A stretch of DNA of 64,000 bases, taken from the NCBI RefSeq assembly GCF_900258475.1, contig NZ_LT984888.1, positions 597,688 to 661,687 of the forward strand. Reading direction: 5' to 3'. Shown here piece after piece: positions 26,413 through 35,483 of the stretch (positions within the stretch are counted from its first letter, which is position 1; every line of letters begins with the position of its first letter). The notes below the pieces were generated by a model. The model saw only the letters and a list, made by a program, of their open reading frames with translations. It did not search any database and was not told where the DNA came from. The DNA is from Anaerococcus sp. Marseille-P3915. Lineage in GTDB: Bacteria; Bacillota; Clostridia; Tissierellales; Peptoniphilaceae. Made by a program: the position numbers and the translations under genes.

Positions 26413-27786
26413 ATGAATATATTTATTGATATTGCAAACTTTATGTGGGCCAATGTAATTGGCTATGTCCTTTTGGGGGTGGGCCTTTATTATTCAATAA
26501 GGCTTGGCTTTCCCCAATTTCGCTATGCAAAGGATATCTTCCATGTCATTAAGAAAAATCTGAAATCAGATTCAAATGTATCTGGTTTTGCAGCCCTTGC
26601 AACAGCTGTAGGTGGTCAGGTTGGGACAGGATCCCTTGTAGGAGTTGCAACAGCCCTTGTAGCTGGAGGTCCTGGGGCTATATTTTGGATGTGGATTACA
26701 GCTCTACTTGGTATGATTATAACCTTTGCTGAAACAGTACTAGGACAAATTTATAGGGTAAAATTAGAAGATGGAACCTACAGGGGCGGTCCTGCCTACT
26801 ATGTGAGATTTGGTCTAAAATCTAGAATAATGTCAGTCATAACTGCTATTTTTTACATAATTGGTGTAGGCCTTTGCATAGCCTTCATGCAGACAAACTC
26901 CATAGCTCAAGCCCTTACAGGCGTATCTAATATTAATCCAATTTACATAGGGGTAGTGATTACGATAATTGCTGCCATAGTTACAATCGGTGGGGTTAAA
27001 AGGCTTACAGATATTTCAAGCAAGATAGTTCCAGTTATGGCGGGTTTATACATACTTGCAGTTTTATTTATCCTGCTTACAAATATTACTAAGGTCCCAG
27101 CCATGTTTTCAGATATCTTTAAAGGGGCCTTTGGCCTTAAACAAGCCTTCGCTGGCCTTGGTGGTTATACAGTAATGACCACCTTTAGGTATGGGGTTGC
27201 AAGAGGCTTATTTTCAAACGATGCTGGTAATGGTATAGCAGGTATCATGCATGCTTCAGCAGATGTTAAACATCCGGCAGAGCAAGGATTTTTGGGCATG
27301 TTTGGGACCTTTGTTACAACAATCATAATATGTACCCTTACAGCCTTTGCCATCATGCTTACAGGAGTATTAGGAAATGGTAACGATGGTATAGTCCTAG
27401 TCCAAGATGCTTTCCAATCACAACTTGGCAACCTTGGTCGTTGGATGATATTCTTTGCTATGCTAATGTTTGGTTTTACAACCCTAATAGCAGACTTATT
27501 CTATGGTGAAACCAATGTCCTTCTAATATTTAAAGAAAAAGCAAAAATCCCACTTTGGATTTATAGGTTAACAGCCTTTGCCATGTTTATAATTTCAACC
27601 AAACTAGACCTTCATGTGGTCTGGGGAATAATAGATGTCTTTGTTGGGATAATCGTATTTATCAATGTAATCAGCTTATTCCTGCTCTTTAAGAAGGTAA
27701 AAGAAGTAATGGATGATTATGAAAGACAAAAAAGCCAAGGCATAGAAGACCCTCTTTGGAAAAGAGAAGAAGAATATAAATTATAG
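26413..27786 (+). CDS. Alanine/glycine:cation symporter (AGCS family)
   Basis: A 457-residue sodium-coupled transporter with about 11 membrane segments. Family signatures include the VGGQVGTGSLVGVATALVAGGPGAIFWMWITALLG region (about 67-100), the ETVLGQIYR segment and GGPAYY (about 124). It imports alanine or glycine. The start follows GAGAGGAG. It ends at a strong hairpin shared with the convergent glyoxalase gene. Confidence 0.92.
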   Translation: MNIFIDIANFMWANVIGYVLLGVGLYYSIRLGFPQFRYAKDIFHVIKKNLKSDSNVSGFAALATAVGGQVGTGSLVGVATALVAGGPGAIFWMWITALLGMIITFAETVLGQIYRVKLEDGTYRGGPAYYVRFGLKSRIMSVITAIFYIIGVGLCIAFMQTNSIAQALTGVSNINPIYIGVVITIIAAIVTIGGVKRLTDISSKIVPVMAGLYILAVLFILLTNITKVPAMFSDIFKGAFGLKQAFAGLGGYTVMTTFRYGVARGLFSNDAGNGIAGIMHASADVKHPAEQGFLGMFGTFVTTIIICTLTAFAIMLTGVLGNGNDGIVLVQDAFQSQLGNLGRWMIFFAMLMFGFTTLIADLFYGETNVLLIFKEKAKIPLWIYRLTAFAMFIISTKLDLHVVWGIIDVFVGIIVFINVISLFLLFKKVKEVMDDYERQKSQGIEDPLWKREEEYKL

Positions 27787-27790
27787 AATT

Positions 27791-27832
27791 TAAAAATCCG
27801 GATGAGATCAAAAGATCAAATCCGGATTTTTT
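27791..27832. terminator. Bidirectional terminator
   Basis: AAAATCCGGAT pairs with ATCCGGATTTT around a loop that itself contains GATC pairs; it serves the convergent symporter and glyoxalase genes. Confidence 0.75.
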
Positions 27833-28211
27833 ATCTTTCTTGGATAATCTCTATCCTGTAACCATCTGGGTCTTCTACGAAGAAATATTTATTAGAATCT
27901 GGCCTAAGGCCTTTAATTTCTGTCACTTCATAGCCTTTAGCCACAAAATCTTCCCTTAGAGAGATAATGTCTGGGTGGGAAATAGCTATGTGACCATAGC
28001 CAGTACCTAGGTCGTAAGGCTCTTCCTGGTCGTAATTGTAGGTTAATTCTAATTCAAATTCTGGTGAATCAGGGAGAATTAGATAAACTAAATCAAATTT
28101 CTTTTCAGGAAATTCCTTTCTTCTTGATTCTCTAAATCCTAATTCTTCAGTATAAAACTTAAAGGACTTATCAAGGTCCTTGACTCTAATCATTGTGTGT
28201 AAAAATTTCAT
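27831..28211 (-). CDS. Glyoxalase I / VOC family protein
   Basis: A 126-residue vicinal-oxygen-chelate protein of lactoylglutathione-lyase type. The expected four metal ligands are visible: His5 (FLHTMIRV), Glu near 54-56 (FELELTYN), His about 74 (GYGHIAI) and Glu about 122 (YRIEII). It would detoxify methylglyoxal using a thiol cofactor; glutathione itself is often absent in such anaerobes. It starts after AAGGAGG and is transcribed away from the DUF2089 gene. Confidence 0.88.
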   Translation of the reverse strand: MKFLHTMIRVKDLDKSFKFYTEELGFRESRRKEFPEKKFDLVYLILPDSPEFELELTYNYDQEEPYDLGTGYGHIAISHPDIISLREDFVAKGYEVTEIKGLRPDSNKYFFVEDPDGYRIEIIQER

Positions 28212-28260
28212 AAATCCTCCTTATTTTATATATAACCTAAAAGGGGAATCTTACACATTA

Positions 28261-28336
28261 AAATAATATTAAAGTAAGTTTTTCGATTATATTTAATAAA
28301 ATTAAATTTGACTTTAATATTATTTAGGTTTATAAT
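28261..28336 (+). promoter_or_regulatory. DUF2089 promoter with a 15-bp perfect inverted repeat
   Basis: AAATAATATTAAAGT (28261-28275) is exactly inverted at 28311-28325, 35 bases apart. The promoter TTGACT (28308-28313), N17, TATAAT (28331-28336) overlaps the right arm, so the repeat is well placed for repression by looping or paired dimers. Confidence 0.65.
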
Positions 28337-28358
28337 GGTAGTAACAAAGGAGGATGCC

Positions 28359-28643
28359 ATGGGAAATGATAAGAGAGAATGGATAGAAAATCTCGATGAT
28401 AGCGAAATCGACTTTATCAAGAGATTTATCCTAGAATCGGGATCCTTAAAGGAAATGGCAAAAATCTACGGCGTATCCTATCCGACAGTCAGGCTTAGGC
28501 TTGATAGGCTGATTGAAAAAATAAAACTATTAGACAAGGAAGATAAGTCCTATGTAAGCCTAATTAAATCAATGGCCATAGACGGAAAAATCACCCTAGA
28601 TGCTGCCAAGATTTTGATTGAAGAATACAAAAGGGAAGGATGA
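28359..28643 (+). CDS. DUF2089 family regulator
   Basis: A 94-residue protein with a central helix-turn-helix (SLKEMAKIYGVSYPTVRLRLDRLI, about 30-53) followed by two C-terminal helices, the DUF2089 pattern. The start at 28359 has AAAGGAGGATGCC upstream; the longer frame lies inside the promoter. It probably regulates its own operon, which includes the small membrane protein next to it. Confidence 0.8.
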   Translation: MGNDKREWIENLDDSEIDFIKRFILESGSLKEMAKIYGVSYPTVRLRLDRLIEKIKLLDKEDKSYVSLIKSMAIDGKITLDAAKILIEEYKREG

Positions 28644-28648
28644 GAGAA

Positions 28649-28975
28649 ATGAAAAAATTATTAGGATTATTTTTAGGCTTAGGGATATATACTTTTTTAA
28701 TTCCACTTATAATTCAAATCATAATTTGTAAAAATACCAAGGGAAGATGGGGGTTAATAATACCAATCTTATCTTTTCTAAGTACACTTGCCTGGTATAT
28801 AGGACAAGTAACTTTTGATGCCTATGGGGAAAATCAGGTCACCATACCAGGCTTCATTATAGGTCTTATTATAGCAAATATACCAACGATGATTCAGTAT
28901 TTGGTTTATATTTACTACAAAAATAAGAAAAAACAAAAAGATGAACTAGACAAGATGGAGATAATGGATATGTGA
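28649..28975 (+). CDS. Small membrane protein, partner of DUF2089
   Basis: A 108-residue protein with three hydrophobic helices and a Lys-rich cytoplasmic tail (NKKKQKDELDKME). Function unknown. The ATG at 28649 is spaced nine bases from AGGGAAGG; an ATG three codons earlier overlaps the previous stop but is too close to that site. The pairing of a small HTH protein with a membrane protein resembles compact regulator/sensor modules. Confidence 0.65.
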   Translation: MKKLLGLFLGLGIYTFLIPLIIQIIICKNTKGRWGLIIPILSFLSTLAWYIGQVTFDAYGENQVTIPGFIIGLIIANIPTMIQYLVYIYYKNKKKQKDELDKMEIMDM

Positions 28976-28978
28976 CAG

Positions 28979-29001
28979 CCAGGGATAATCCCTGGTTTTT
29001 T
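28979..29001 (+). terminator. Terminator before the mannitol operon
   Basis: CCAGGG-ATAAT-CCCTGG followed by six T. Confidence 0.8.
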
Positions 29002-29010
29002 AATTTTACA

Positions 29011-29082
29011 TTTTGTCACCAACGATGGTGACAAAACTACGCTTAGTAACGCTTGCACAGGCCTATAGAAAAGAGCTATAAT
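29011..29082 (+). promoter_or_regulatory. mtlA promoter with palindrome and weak cre-like site
   Basis: TTTTGTCACC (29011-29020) is perfectly inverted at 29027-29036. The promoter TTGCAC (29053-29058), N18, TATAAT (29077-29082) follows. The palindrome is upstream of -35, as expected for an activator such as MtlR; Bacillus MtlR sites are inverted TTGTCA-type repeats. A degenerate cre-like sequence (29044-29057, minus orientation) overlaps the -35. Confidence 0.65.
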
Positions 29083-29125
29083 AAGATTAAGAAGTTTATT
29101 TGTCTAAATGAAAAAGGAGGAAATT

Positions 29126-30538
29126 ATGGACAGAAATACTAACATTAAAAATAGTGTGCAGCGTTTTGGAAGGTTCCTAAGCGCAATGGTAATGCCAAAT
29201 ATTGGTATGTTTATTGCATGGGGATTTATCACAGCTCTTTTCATACCTAAAGGTTACTTACCAAATGAAAAGCTTGCCGCAATGGTAGATGTTTTATTAA
29301 AATATCTCTTACCAACCCTAATAGCTTATTCAGGTGGTAAATTAGTTGGCGGTGAAAGAGGGGCAGTAATAGGAGCTATCGCTACAGCCGGTGTTATAGC
29401 AGGAGCTGAAATACCAATGCTAATGGGTGCTATGGTCATGGGACCTTTTGCAGGATGGGTTATCAAGAAGTTTGATAAGGGTGTTGAAGGAAAAATCCCA
29501 GCAGGATTTGAAATGCTGGTCAATAACTTTTCTATAGGTATCATCGGAATGCTTCTAGCAATCCTTGGTTACTACGGAATTGGACCACTTTTAGCAGGCT
29601 TAACAGCTGTTTTAGAAGGTGGAGTTGATTTTTTAATTAGCAAAAAACTTCTTCCATTAGTATCAATCTTTGTTGAACCGGCTAAGATTTTATTCTTAAA
29701 CAATGCCATCAATCACGGAATATTTACTCCAATTGGTGCTAACCAAGTATCAGAAATGGGTAAATCTATAATGTACCTAATAGAAGCTAACCCAGGACCA
29801 GGTCTAGGTATACTTTTAGCCTATTTCTTCTTTGGTAAGGGTGACTCAAAGAATTCATCAGCAAGTGCTATGATAATCCACTTCCTAGGTGGTATCCACG
29901 AAATATATTTCCCATATGTACTAATGAATCCATACCTATTACTAGCTGTAATAGCGGGTGGTTTTTCAGGAGTTTTAACAAATCTTCTTTTAAATACTGG
30001 TCTAAGATCAGCAGCCTCCCCTGGATCAATCATAGCAATAATGTCTTTGGCAGCGCCTGGAGACCATATTAAGATTATGATTTCTGTTATAATAGCGGCA
30101 GTAGTATCATTTTTAATAGCCTCTATTTTTGTAAAGAGAGCCTTTGCTAAGGGAGGCACAGTTGATTTTGAAAAGGCAAAATCAGATCTTGCAAGTTCTA
30201 AGGCAGAATCAAAGGGCGAAGTTAAGAAAGAAGCATCAACTACAAATACAGTAAAGGCAGCCAAAGATGTTCATAAGGTAGTTTTTGCCTGTGATGCGGG
30301 AATGGGCTCATCAGCTATGGGTGCATCAAGATTTAGAAATGCAATCAAAGATTCACCATATGATGTTGAAGTAACTCACGCACCAGTTTCAGAAATACCA
30401 GAAGGGGCTGATATAATAGTTACAAATGAAAACTTAGTTGAAAGAGTAGACAAGACTAAGGGATATGAAATAATTCCAATCAAAAACTTCTTAGCAGATC
30501 CAGGTATCAATCAATTAATCGAAAGATTTACAAAATAA
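29126..30538 (+). CDS. mtlA: PTS mannitol transporter, EIICB subunit
   Basis: A 470-residue mannitol permease. The membrane EIIC domain spans about 1-340 and includes the mannitol-family stretches VQRFGRFLSAMVMPNIGMFIAWG and INHGIFTPIG. A linker rich in Ala/Lys/Ser follows, then the EIIB domain (about 380-470) with the phosphorylation Cys in CDAGMGSSAMG. No EIIA domain is fused; it is encoded separately as mtlF. It imports mannitol as mannitol-1-phosphate. The start at 29126 follows AAGGAGGAAATT. It is first in the order mtlA-mtlR-mtlF-mtlD. Confidence 0.95.
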   Translation: MDRNTNIKNSVQRFGRFLSAMVMPNIGMFIAWGFITALFIPKGYLPNEKLAAMVDVLLKYLLPTLIAYSGGKLVGGERGAVIGAIATAGVIAGAEIPMLMGAMVMGPFAGWVIKKFDKGVEGKIPAGFEMLVNNFSIGIIGMLLAILGYYGIGPLLAGLTAVLEGGVDFLISKKLLPLVSIFVEPAKILFLNNAINHGIFTPIGANQVSEMGKSIMYLIEANPGPGLGILLAYFFFGKGDSKNSSASAMIIHFLGGIHEIYFPYVLMNPYLLLAVIAGGFSGVLTNLLLNTGLRSAASPGSIIAIMSLAAPGDHIKIMISVIIAAVVSFLIASIFVKRAFAKGGTVDFEKAKSDLASSKAESKGEVKKEASTTNTVKAAKDVHKVVFACDAGMGSSAMGASRFRNAIKDSPYDVEVTHAPVSEIPEGADIIVTNENLVERVDKTKGYEIIPIKNFLADPGINQLIERFTK

Positions 30539-30560
30539 TAAATAGAAGGGAGGGAGGTCA

Positions 30561-32693
30561 TTGAAGGCATATAATTTATCTCAAAGACAAAAAAATATCA
30601 TCCATATAATTGGAGATAATAAGGATGACTATATAACAGTAAATGATATAGCTAAGAAAATTGGTGTATCTACAAGGACTGTCCAAAGGGATTTGCCTCT
30701 TATTGAAGATTTTTTATATGAAAATGACTTCTCTCTAACCAAAAAACCAGGTCAAGGTCTTATATTAAATGAATCTAGGGAATCAATTGCTTATCTTTAT
30801 GAGCTTTTAGAAATGGTGGATTCATCCAAGCAGTATGAGAGGGTTGAAAGGGTAAATTTTATTCTCTCAAGACTCTTAACTAGCAAGCAAGCAATAAAGT
30901 ATTTTGTTTTTACCCTATATTTAAAAATATCTGAAAAAACCTTGGTAGAGGACTTAGACATAATTGAAAAATGGTTGTCAGTTTACGACATAAAGCTTAT
31001 CAGAAAGCGAGGAGTGGGAGTAAGTATTGAAGGCAGGGAAAAGGCCATCAGGAAGGCCCAGGCCAAGCTTATCAATGATATGCTAGATGATGATAAGAAA
31101 ATAGAAATATTGAGGGATATTTATGATGATGTCAAGGTAACTCTCATAAGGGAAAATGATATCTTATCAATGATAGATCTAGATATCATAAATAGGACCA
31201 AAAAATCACTGGATAAGACCTTTGCTAGGCTAAAAATTAGCATTTCGGACAACTCTTATTTTAGCCTTTTAGTTCATATCTCTTTATCTATTGAGAGACT
31301 TAGGCAGGATAAAAAAATAGATTTCAACGAAGATTTGGTTGAAAATCTTAAGTCAAGCCAGGATTATGAACTTGCCAAAGAAATCATAGGGGACTTGGAA
31401 GAAGAATTTAATATAGAAATTCCTGATATCGAAATATATTTTGTGGCCATGCATATTAAGGGCACAAAAATAACCGATGACAAAAACGAAAATTTTGATA
31501 TAAATGAAGCTAGCCAGTCCCTTAATATTACAAAAAAACTCATTGAAAAGATGGATAAGCTTTACAGGCTCAACCTTAAAGATGACCTGAGGCTTGAAAG
31601 TGATCTTAGGGCACATATAATGCCAGCCTTAACTAGGCTAAAATACAGGCTTGCTATTAAAAATCCTATTCTGGATGAAATAAGAGATAAGTATGGACAA
31701 ATCTATGAAAGTCTTAAGGAAATTGGTCCGGACATCATCAGAGATGAGGGAAAATTACCTAGCCATACGCAAATACCTGATGATGAAATTGGTTATATAG
31801 CTATTCACTTTATAACAGCTATAGAATCAAAGATAAGCCAAAATGTAGGGGTTAATATCCTTACAGTTTGCCCTACTGGTTATGGTACATCAAGGTTACT
31901 TGCGACTAAAATTAAAAACCGATTCTCGAATGCCAATATAGTAAATAATGCTTCTATAATGAATCTGAATAGAGAATTTTTAGAGGAAAATGATGTAGAT
32001 TTAATAGTATCAACCGTTAAAATTAATAGCCTTATGGAAGAAGGTGATATTAGCGATTTTGCCTATATAGAAATGCCTGCCTTAGCAGATGAAGATGATT
32101 ATTTGAAACTTACCACCAAGTTAAGGGAGATTTCAAGAAAAAAATACTATAATGGTGGAAGTGTGAAAAAGTCATTTAGTGAAATTTCTTCGAAAGAGAT
32201 AGGAGAATCCAAAATAGATTTGGGGCAAAAAATTTTCGAAATTTCAACTAATCTCAACAATCTTTACGAAAATACCAAGTATTTTTATCTTGAAAAGAAA
32301 GATGACCCTTATAAAAAAGCTTCAAAATTAGTTTCGGATGATAGGCTAGAAGGAGAGACGATTTTTGAAGCCATAGTTGAAAGAAATAAGTTAAATCCGA
32401 CCTATTATGAGGAATTTAATCTTTATTTGATCCATGCAAAATGTGAGATAAATAGACCAAAGCTAGGTTTTGGAAAGATTGAAGATAGTCATGATATTGT
32501 AATTGTAATGATATCAAGCCTTGACGAAAAAGATGAGATAATAAAATTTTTCTCAGAAATCAGTGAAAAAATTGTAAGTGATGATGCTTTTTTAAGGGCT
32601 CTTAGGACTCTAAATCAAAATAAAATTGACCGTAACCTAAGAGAAATAATATATAATATAATTAGGGAAAATATAGAAAAAGAAGGAGAATAA
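30561..32693 (+). CDS. mtlR: Mannitol operon activator MtlR (PRD-type)
   Basis: A 710-residue PTS-controlled transcription factor. Domains in order: N-terminal HTH (about 8-60, DYITVNDIAKKIGVSTRTVQRDL), two PTS regulation domains (about 190-295 and 300-405, with HISL, HIKG, HIMP and HFIT histidines), an EIIB-Gat-like domain (about 412-500, CPTGYGTSRLL), and an EIIA-like domain (about 560-705, His in LYLIHAKCE). Phosphorylation by HPr and MtlA/MtlF adjusts its activity. Start is TTG behind GGGAGGGAGG. Position between mtlA and mtlF is the usual one in Firmicutes. Confidence 0.92.
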   Translation: MKAYNLSQRQKNIIHIIGDNKDDYITVNDIAKKIGVSTRTVQRDLPLIEDFLYENDFSLTKKPGQGLILNESRESIAYLYELLEMVDSSKQYERVERVNFILSRLLTSKQAIKYFVFTLYLKISEKTLVEDLDIIEKWLSVYDIKLIRKRGVGVSIEGREKAIRKAQAKLINDMLDDDKKIEILRDIYDDVKVTLIRENDILSMIDLDIINRTKKSLDKTFARLKISISDNSYFSLLVHISLSIERLRQDKKIDFNEDLVENLKSSQDYELAKEIIGDLEEEFNIEIPDIEIYFVAMHIKGTKITDDKNENFDINEASQSLNITKKLIEKMDKLYRLNLKDDLRLESDLRAHIMPALTRLKYRLAIKNPILDEIRDKYGQIYESLKEIGPDIIRDEGKLPSHTQIPDDEIGYIAIHFITAIESKISQNVGVNILTVCPTGYGTSRLLATKIKNRFSNANIVNNASIMNLNREFLEENDVDLIVSTVKINSLMEEGDISDFAYIEMPALADEDDYLKLTTKLREISRKKYYNGGSVKKSFSEISSKEIGESKIDLGQKIFEISTNLNNLYENTKYFYLEKKDDPYKKASKLVSDDRLEGETIFEAIVERNKLNPTYYEEFNLYLIHAKCEINRPKLGFGKIEDSHDIVIVMISSLDEKDEIIKFFSEISEKIVSDDAFLRALRTLNQNKIDRNLREIIYNIIRENIEKEGE

Positions 32694-32694
32694 G

Positions 32695-33117
32695 ATGAAT
32701 ATCAAATTAGAAGAAAAAAATATATTTTTAAATTTAGACAGCGTTAGCAAGGAAGAAGCCATCATAAGAGCAGGTGAAGAACTAGTACAACTTGGTTGTG
32801 TAGATAAGGAATATATAGACTATATGCTTGAAAGAGAAAAGCTAGCAACAACCTACATGGGCCTTGGTATAGCCATTCCTCACGGTATAAACGAAGCTAA
32901 AAAAACCATCCACAAGTCTGGCCTAGTTTTCCTTCAATATCCTAATGGAGTAGATTTTGATGGAGAAAAAGCTTATCTTGTAATAGGTATAGCTGGAAAA
33001 GGTGATGAGCACCTAGAAGTATTATCAAGTGTAGCAATTAAAATCAGCGAAGAGCTAACAGAAAAACTTAAAAATACAACAAATAAACAAGACTTTTTAG
33101 ATGAATTTGGAGAGTAA
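32695..33117 (+). CDS. mtlF: PTS mannitol EIIA subunit
   Basis: A 140-residue phosphocarrier. The active His63 is in GLGIAIPHGINEAK. It passes phosphate from HPr to the EIIB domain of MtlA. Normal length; it starts two bases after mtlR stops, behind AAGAAGGAGAATAAG, and is followed one base later by mtlD. Confidence 0.94.
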   Translation: MNIKLEEKNIFLNLDSVSKEEAIIRAGEELVQLGCVDKEYIDYMLEREKLATTYMGLGIAIPHGINEAKKTIHKSGLVFLQYPNGVDFDGEKAYLVIGIAGKGDEHLEVLSSVAIKISEELTEKLKNTTNKQDFLDEFGE

Positions 33118-33118
33118 A

Positions 33119-34264
33119 ATGACAAAAGCAATACAATTTGGAGCAGGAAATATAGGTAGGGGCTTTATCGGCTACCTCCTAAAAAATGCAGGTTACGACC
33201 TAGTTTTCGCAGACGTATTTGATAATGTAATAGACCTAATAAACAAAGAAAAGGCCTACACAATCCATGTAAAAGATGTAGAAAATGAAGATATAAAAGT
33301 AGAAGGTATATCAGCTGTAAACTCAACAAGAGATGAAATTGTAGATGAAATAGCCGATGCAGCTATAATTACAACTGCAGTTGGACCTCTAAACCTAGTT
33401 AAAATTGCAGGAAAAATCGCAAGTGGAATAGAAAAAAGATTTGAAGCAGATTCTGATAAGTATTTAAATATCATAGCTTGTGAAAATGCCATAAAGGCAA
33501 GTGAATCCCTAAAGGGCTATGTTTATGAAAAGCTTGATGATGAGGCCAAAGCCTACGCTGACAAGTATGTAGGCTTTCCAAACTGTTCAGTAGACAGGAT
33601 AGTACCACCATCTAAAAATGAAAATCCACTAGATGTAACAGTTGAAAATTACTATGAATGGAATGTAGAAGAAGCTGGCTTTAAGGGAGAAATTCCTCAA
33701 ATTGAAGGAATGAACCTCGTAGGAAATCTTGAAGCCTATATCGAAAGAAAACTCTTCACCCTAAACACAGGCCATGCCTCTACAGCTTATTTAGGAAGCC
33801 TAAAAGCTTATGGAACAATCGACGAATCTATAAATGATCCTGAAATAGAAGACCAAGTAAGAAAAATCATGCAAGAATCAGGCGAGGCCCTAATAGCAAA
33901 ATTTGGCTTCAATAAGGAAGACCATTTTGCCTATATAGAAAAAATCATCAAGAGATTTAAAAATCCTTACCTAAAGGACGATGTAAAAAGAGTAGGCAGG
34001 GAGCCAATAAGAAAGCTATCAGTTAATGAAAGATTTGTAAAACCAATCAATACTGCTCTAGAATACAAGCTTCCAGTAGATAATCTTTTAGTAGGCCTAG
34101 CTGCAGCCCTAAACTTTAGAAATAATGAAGATGGCCAAGCAGTAGAGCTTGAAAAAGACATAGAGAATCTTGGCCTAGAAAAAACAGTAGAAAAAATAAC
34201 TGAAATAAAAGATGAGAAAATAATAGAAAAAATTAAAGAAATCTATGAGAAACTAAATAAATAG
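33119..34264 (+). CDS. mtlD: Mannitol-1-phosphate 5-dehydrogenase
   Basis: A 381-residue cytoplasmic NAD-dependent enzyme converting mannitol-1-phosphate to fructose-6-phosphate. The dinucleotide fold begins with IQFGAGNIGRGFIGYLL; the family signature with catalytic Lys and nearby His is in KLFTLNTGHASTAYLG (about 207-222). The start at 33119 is chosen over an in-frame ATG within mtlF because it matches the family N-terminus and the one-base gap. Confidence 0.95.
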   Translation: MTKAIQFGAGNIGRGFIGYLLKNAGYDLVFADVFDNVIDLINKEKAYTIHVKDVENEDIKVEGISAVNSTRDEIVDEIADAAIITTAVGPLNLVKIAGKIASGIEKRFEADSDKYLNIIACENAIKASESLKGYVYEKLDDEAKAYADKYVGFPNCSVDRIVPPSKNENPLDVTVENYYEWNVEEAGFKGEIPQIEGMNLVGNLEAYIERKLFTLNTGHASTAYLGSLKAYGTIDESINDPEIEDQVRKIMQESGEALIAKFGFNKEDHFAYIEKIIKRFKNPYLKDDVKRVGREPIRKLSVNERFVKPINTALEYKLPVDNLLVGLAAALNFRNNEDGQAVELEKDIENLGLEKTVEKITEIKDEKIIEKIKEIYEKLNK

Positions 34265-34284
34265 TTTTTTCAAAATCTAATAAC

Positions 34285-34338
34285 AAAGAAAACCAGCTTG
34301 AAGAGCTTTTTGAAGCTTATCAAGCTGGTTTTTCTTTG
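34285..34338. terminator. Bidirectional terminator of mtl operon and GNAT gene
   Basis: AAAGAAAACCAGCTTGA pairs with TCAAGCTGGTTTTTCTTT, a long stem between convergent genes. Confidence 0.8.
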
Positions 34339-34344
34339 GAAATT

Positions 34345-34854
34345 TTATTTTTCTAAAATAAGCTTAAGTACATTTTCCTTATCGTCTATAATTTTAAACC
34401 CCAAATCCTGGTGGATTTTCAAGGCAATAGCACGTTCTTTTTCAAAATTATTGGCAAGAGCCCTTATAGAATCAAAGGAAAAAGCTTTTTTGATTAGAAG
34501 CCTAAGACCAATTTTTCCGTAGCCCTGGCCCCTAAATTCGTCCTCAATCACAATTCCTATATCCCTTGTATAAGGGTTAAGTTTTGAAGGATGAAAATTC
34601 ACATCACCTACAAAGACCTTTAAATCTTGGTCATAAATATAGGCGTAAAAATATTCGCCAGGATTAGTAAAATAAAGGTCATACCATTTTTCCCAATAAG
34701 CCTGGTCATGAGTAATAGTGCCAGTTTCCTTATCATAGCCAGGAAAATCCAAATTATAGCCCTTGTTGTAGGCCATGGTTTTAGAATCTTTTAGGAGATT
34801 TTTCGCAAAGTCTAATTCCTTTTCTTTTGGTTGATATAATTTAATATTTTTCAT
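34345..34854 (-). CDS. GNAT family N-acetyltransferase
   Basis: A 169-residue acetyltransferase. The acetyl-CoA motif is DEFRGQGYGKIGLRLL (about 117-132, with GQGYGK). The N-terminal MKNIKLYQPKEKEL and the following half fold match the GNAT domain. The acceptor is unknown. A truncated copy of its first ~31 codons lies 0.8 kb upstream at 35570-35662, after the methyltransferase gene. Confidence 0.85.
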   Translation of the reverse strand: MKNIKLYQPKEKELDFAKNLLKDSKTMAYNKGYNLDFPGYDKETGTITHDQAYWEKWYDLYFTNPGEYFYAYIYDQDLKVFVGDVNFHPSKLNPYTRDIGIVIEDEFRGQGYGKIGLRLLIKKAFSFDSIRALANNFEKERAIALKIHQDLGFKIIDDKENVLKLILEK

Positions 34855-34900
34855 TATTTATAATTTACCAGCTTATTAAGATTATATATTATAAAATGAA

Positions 34901-35215
34901 TTATAGTATACTCTCAAAATCACGTTTCGAGTAAAGAATCCTCCTGACTTCCATAATGTCTCCTATAACTACATAGAAAATAGTATAATTCTTAACATAA
35001 ATCCTGTAATAAGGATAAACTCTATGTTTTTTGGAATTGAAGGGAGCGAAAATCAATGGGGTTTCTAGCCTTTTATCGATAGCATTTTCAATTTCATCAA
35101 CCAGTCTATAAGTAGAAGCTGGATTTTGTAAGTTTGAAGAAATATAGCTAGTGATTGCTAATAGATCTTCTTGGAAAAGTGGCAAGAAGCTTAGTTTATA
35201 AGTTTTCTTCTGCAT
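34901..35215 (-). CDS. RelE/ParE-family toxin
   Basis: A 104-residue basic protein of the RelE/ParE superfamily (LSFLPLFQEDLLAITSYIS start; HRVYPYYRIYVKNYTIFYVVIGDIMEVRRIL core). The C-terminal part has the conserved Arg/Tyr pattern of mRNA interferases or gyrase poisons; ParE-like more than RelE-like, but not certain. It overlaps the antitoxin gene by 20 bases, the typical type II arrangement. Confidence 0.88.
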   Translation of the reverse strand: MQKKTYKLSFLPLFQEDLLAITSYISSNLQNPASTYRLVDEIENAIDKRLETPLIFAPFNSKKHRVYPYYRIYVKNYTIFYVVIGDIMEVRRILYSKRDFESIL

Positions 35216-35468
35216 TTATACTTTCTCGGACTTTAGAAAAAACTTCATCTTTATTTAGGCGCTTGCTAGAAATAGCGGCTTGCTTGTCAGCCTCGTCAAG
35301 TTTAACTTCAATCTCATTTGTAAGAGCAGAATATTGGTCTATACTCATTAGAACCATTGTTCCATAACCATTTTTTGTTAAAAAAACTGGTGAATTTGAA
35401 TTTATAACAGTCTCTTCTATCTCAGGAAATTTATTCCTCAAATCTGTTACTGGTCGAATGTTTATCAT
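35196..35468 (-). CDS. Phd/YefM-family antitoxin
   Basis: A 90-residue antitoxin with the Phd/YefM N-terminal DNA-binding fold (NIRPVTDLRNKFPEIEETVI...PVFLTKNGYGTMVLMS) and a flexible acidic C-terminus that would wrap the toxin. It binds its own promoter in related systems. The start follows AAGGAGGC, and a set of 11-base repeats lies immediately upstream. Confidence 0.88.
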   Translation of the reverse strand: MINIRPVTDLRNKFPEIEETVINSNSPVFLTKNGYGTMVLMSIDQYSALTNEIEVKLDEADKQAAISSKRLNKDEVFSKVRESINAEENL

Positions 35469-35483
35469 AAAAAAGCCTCCTTT

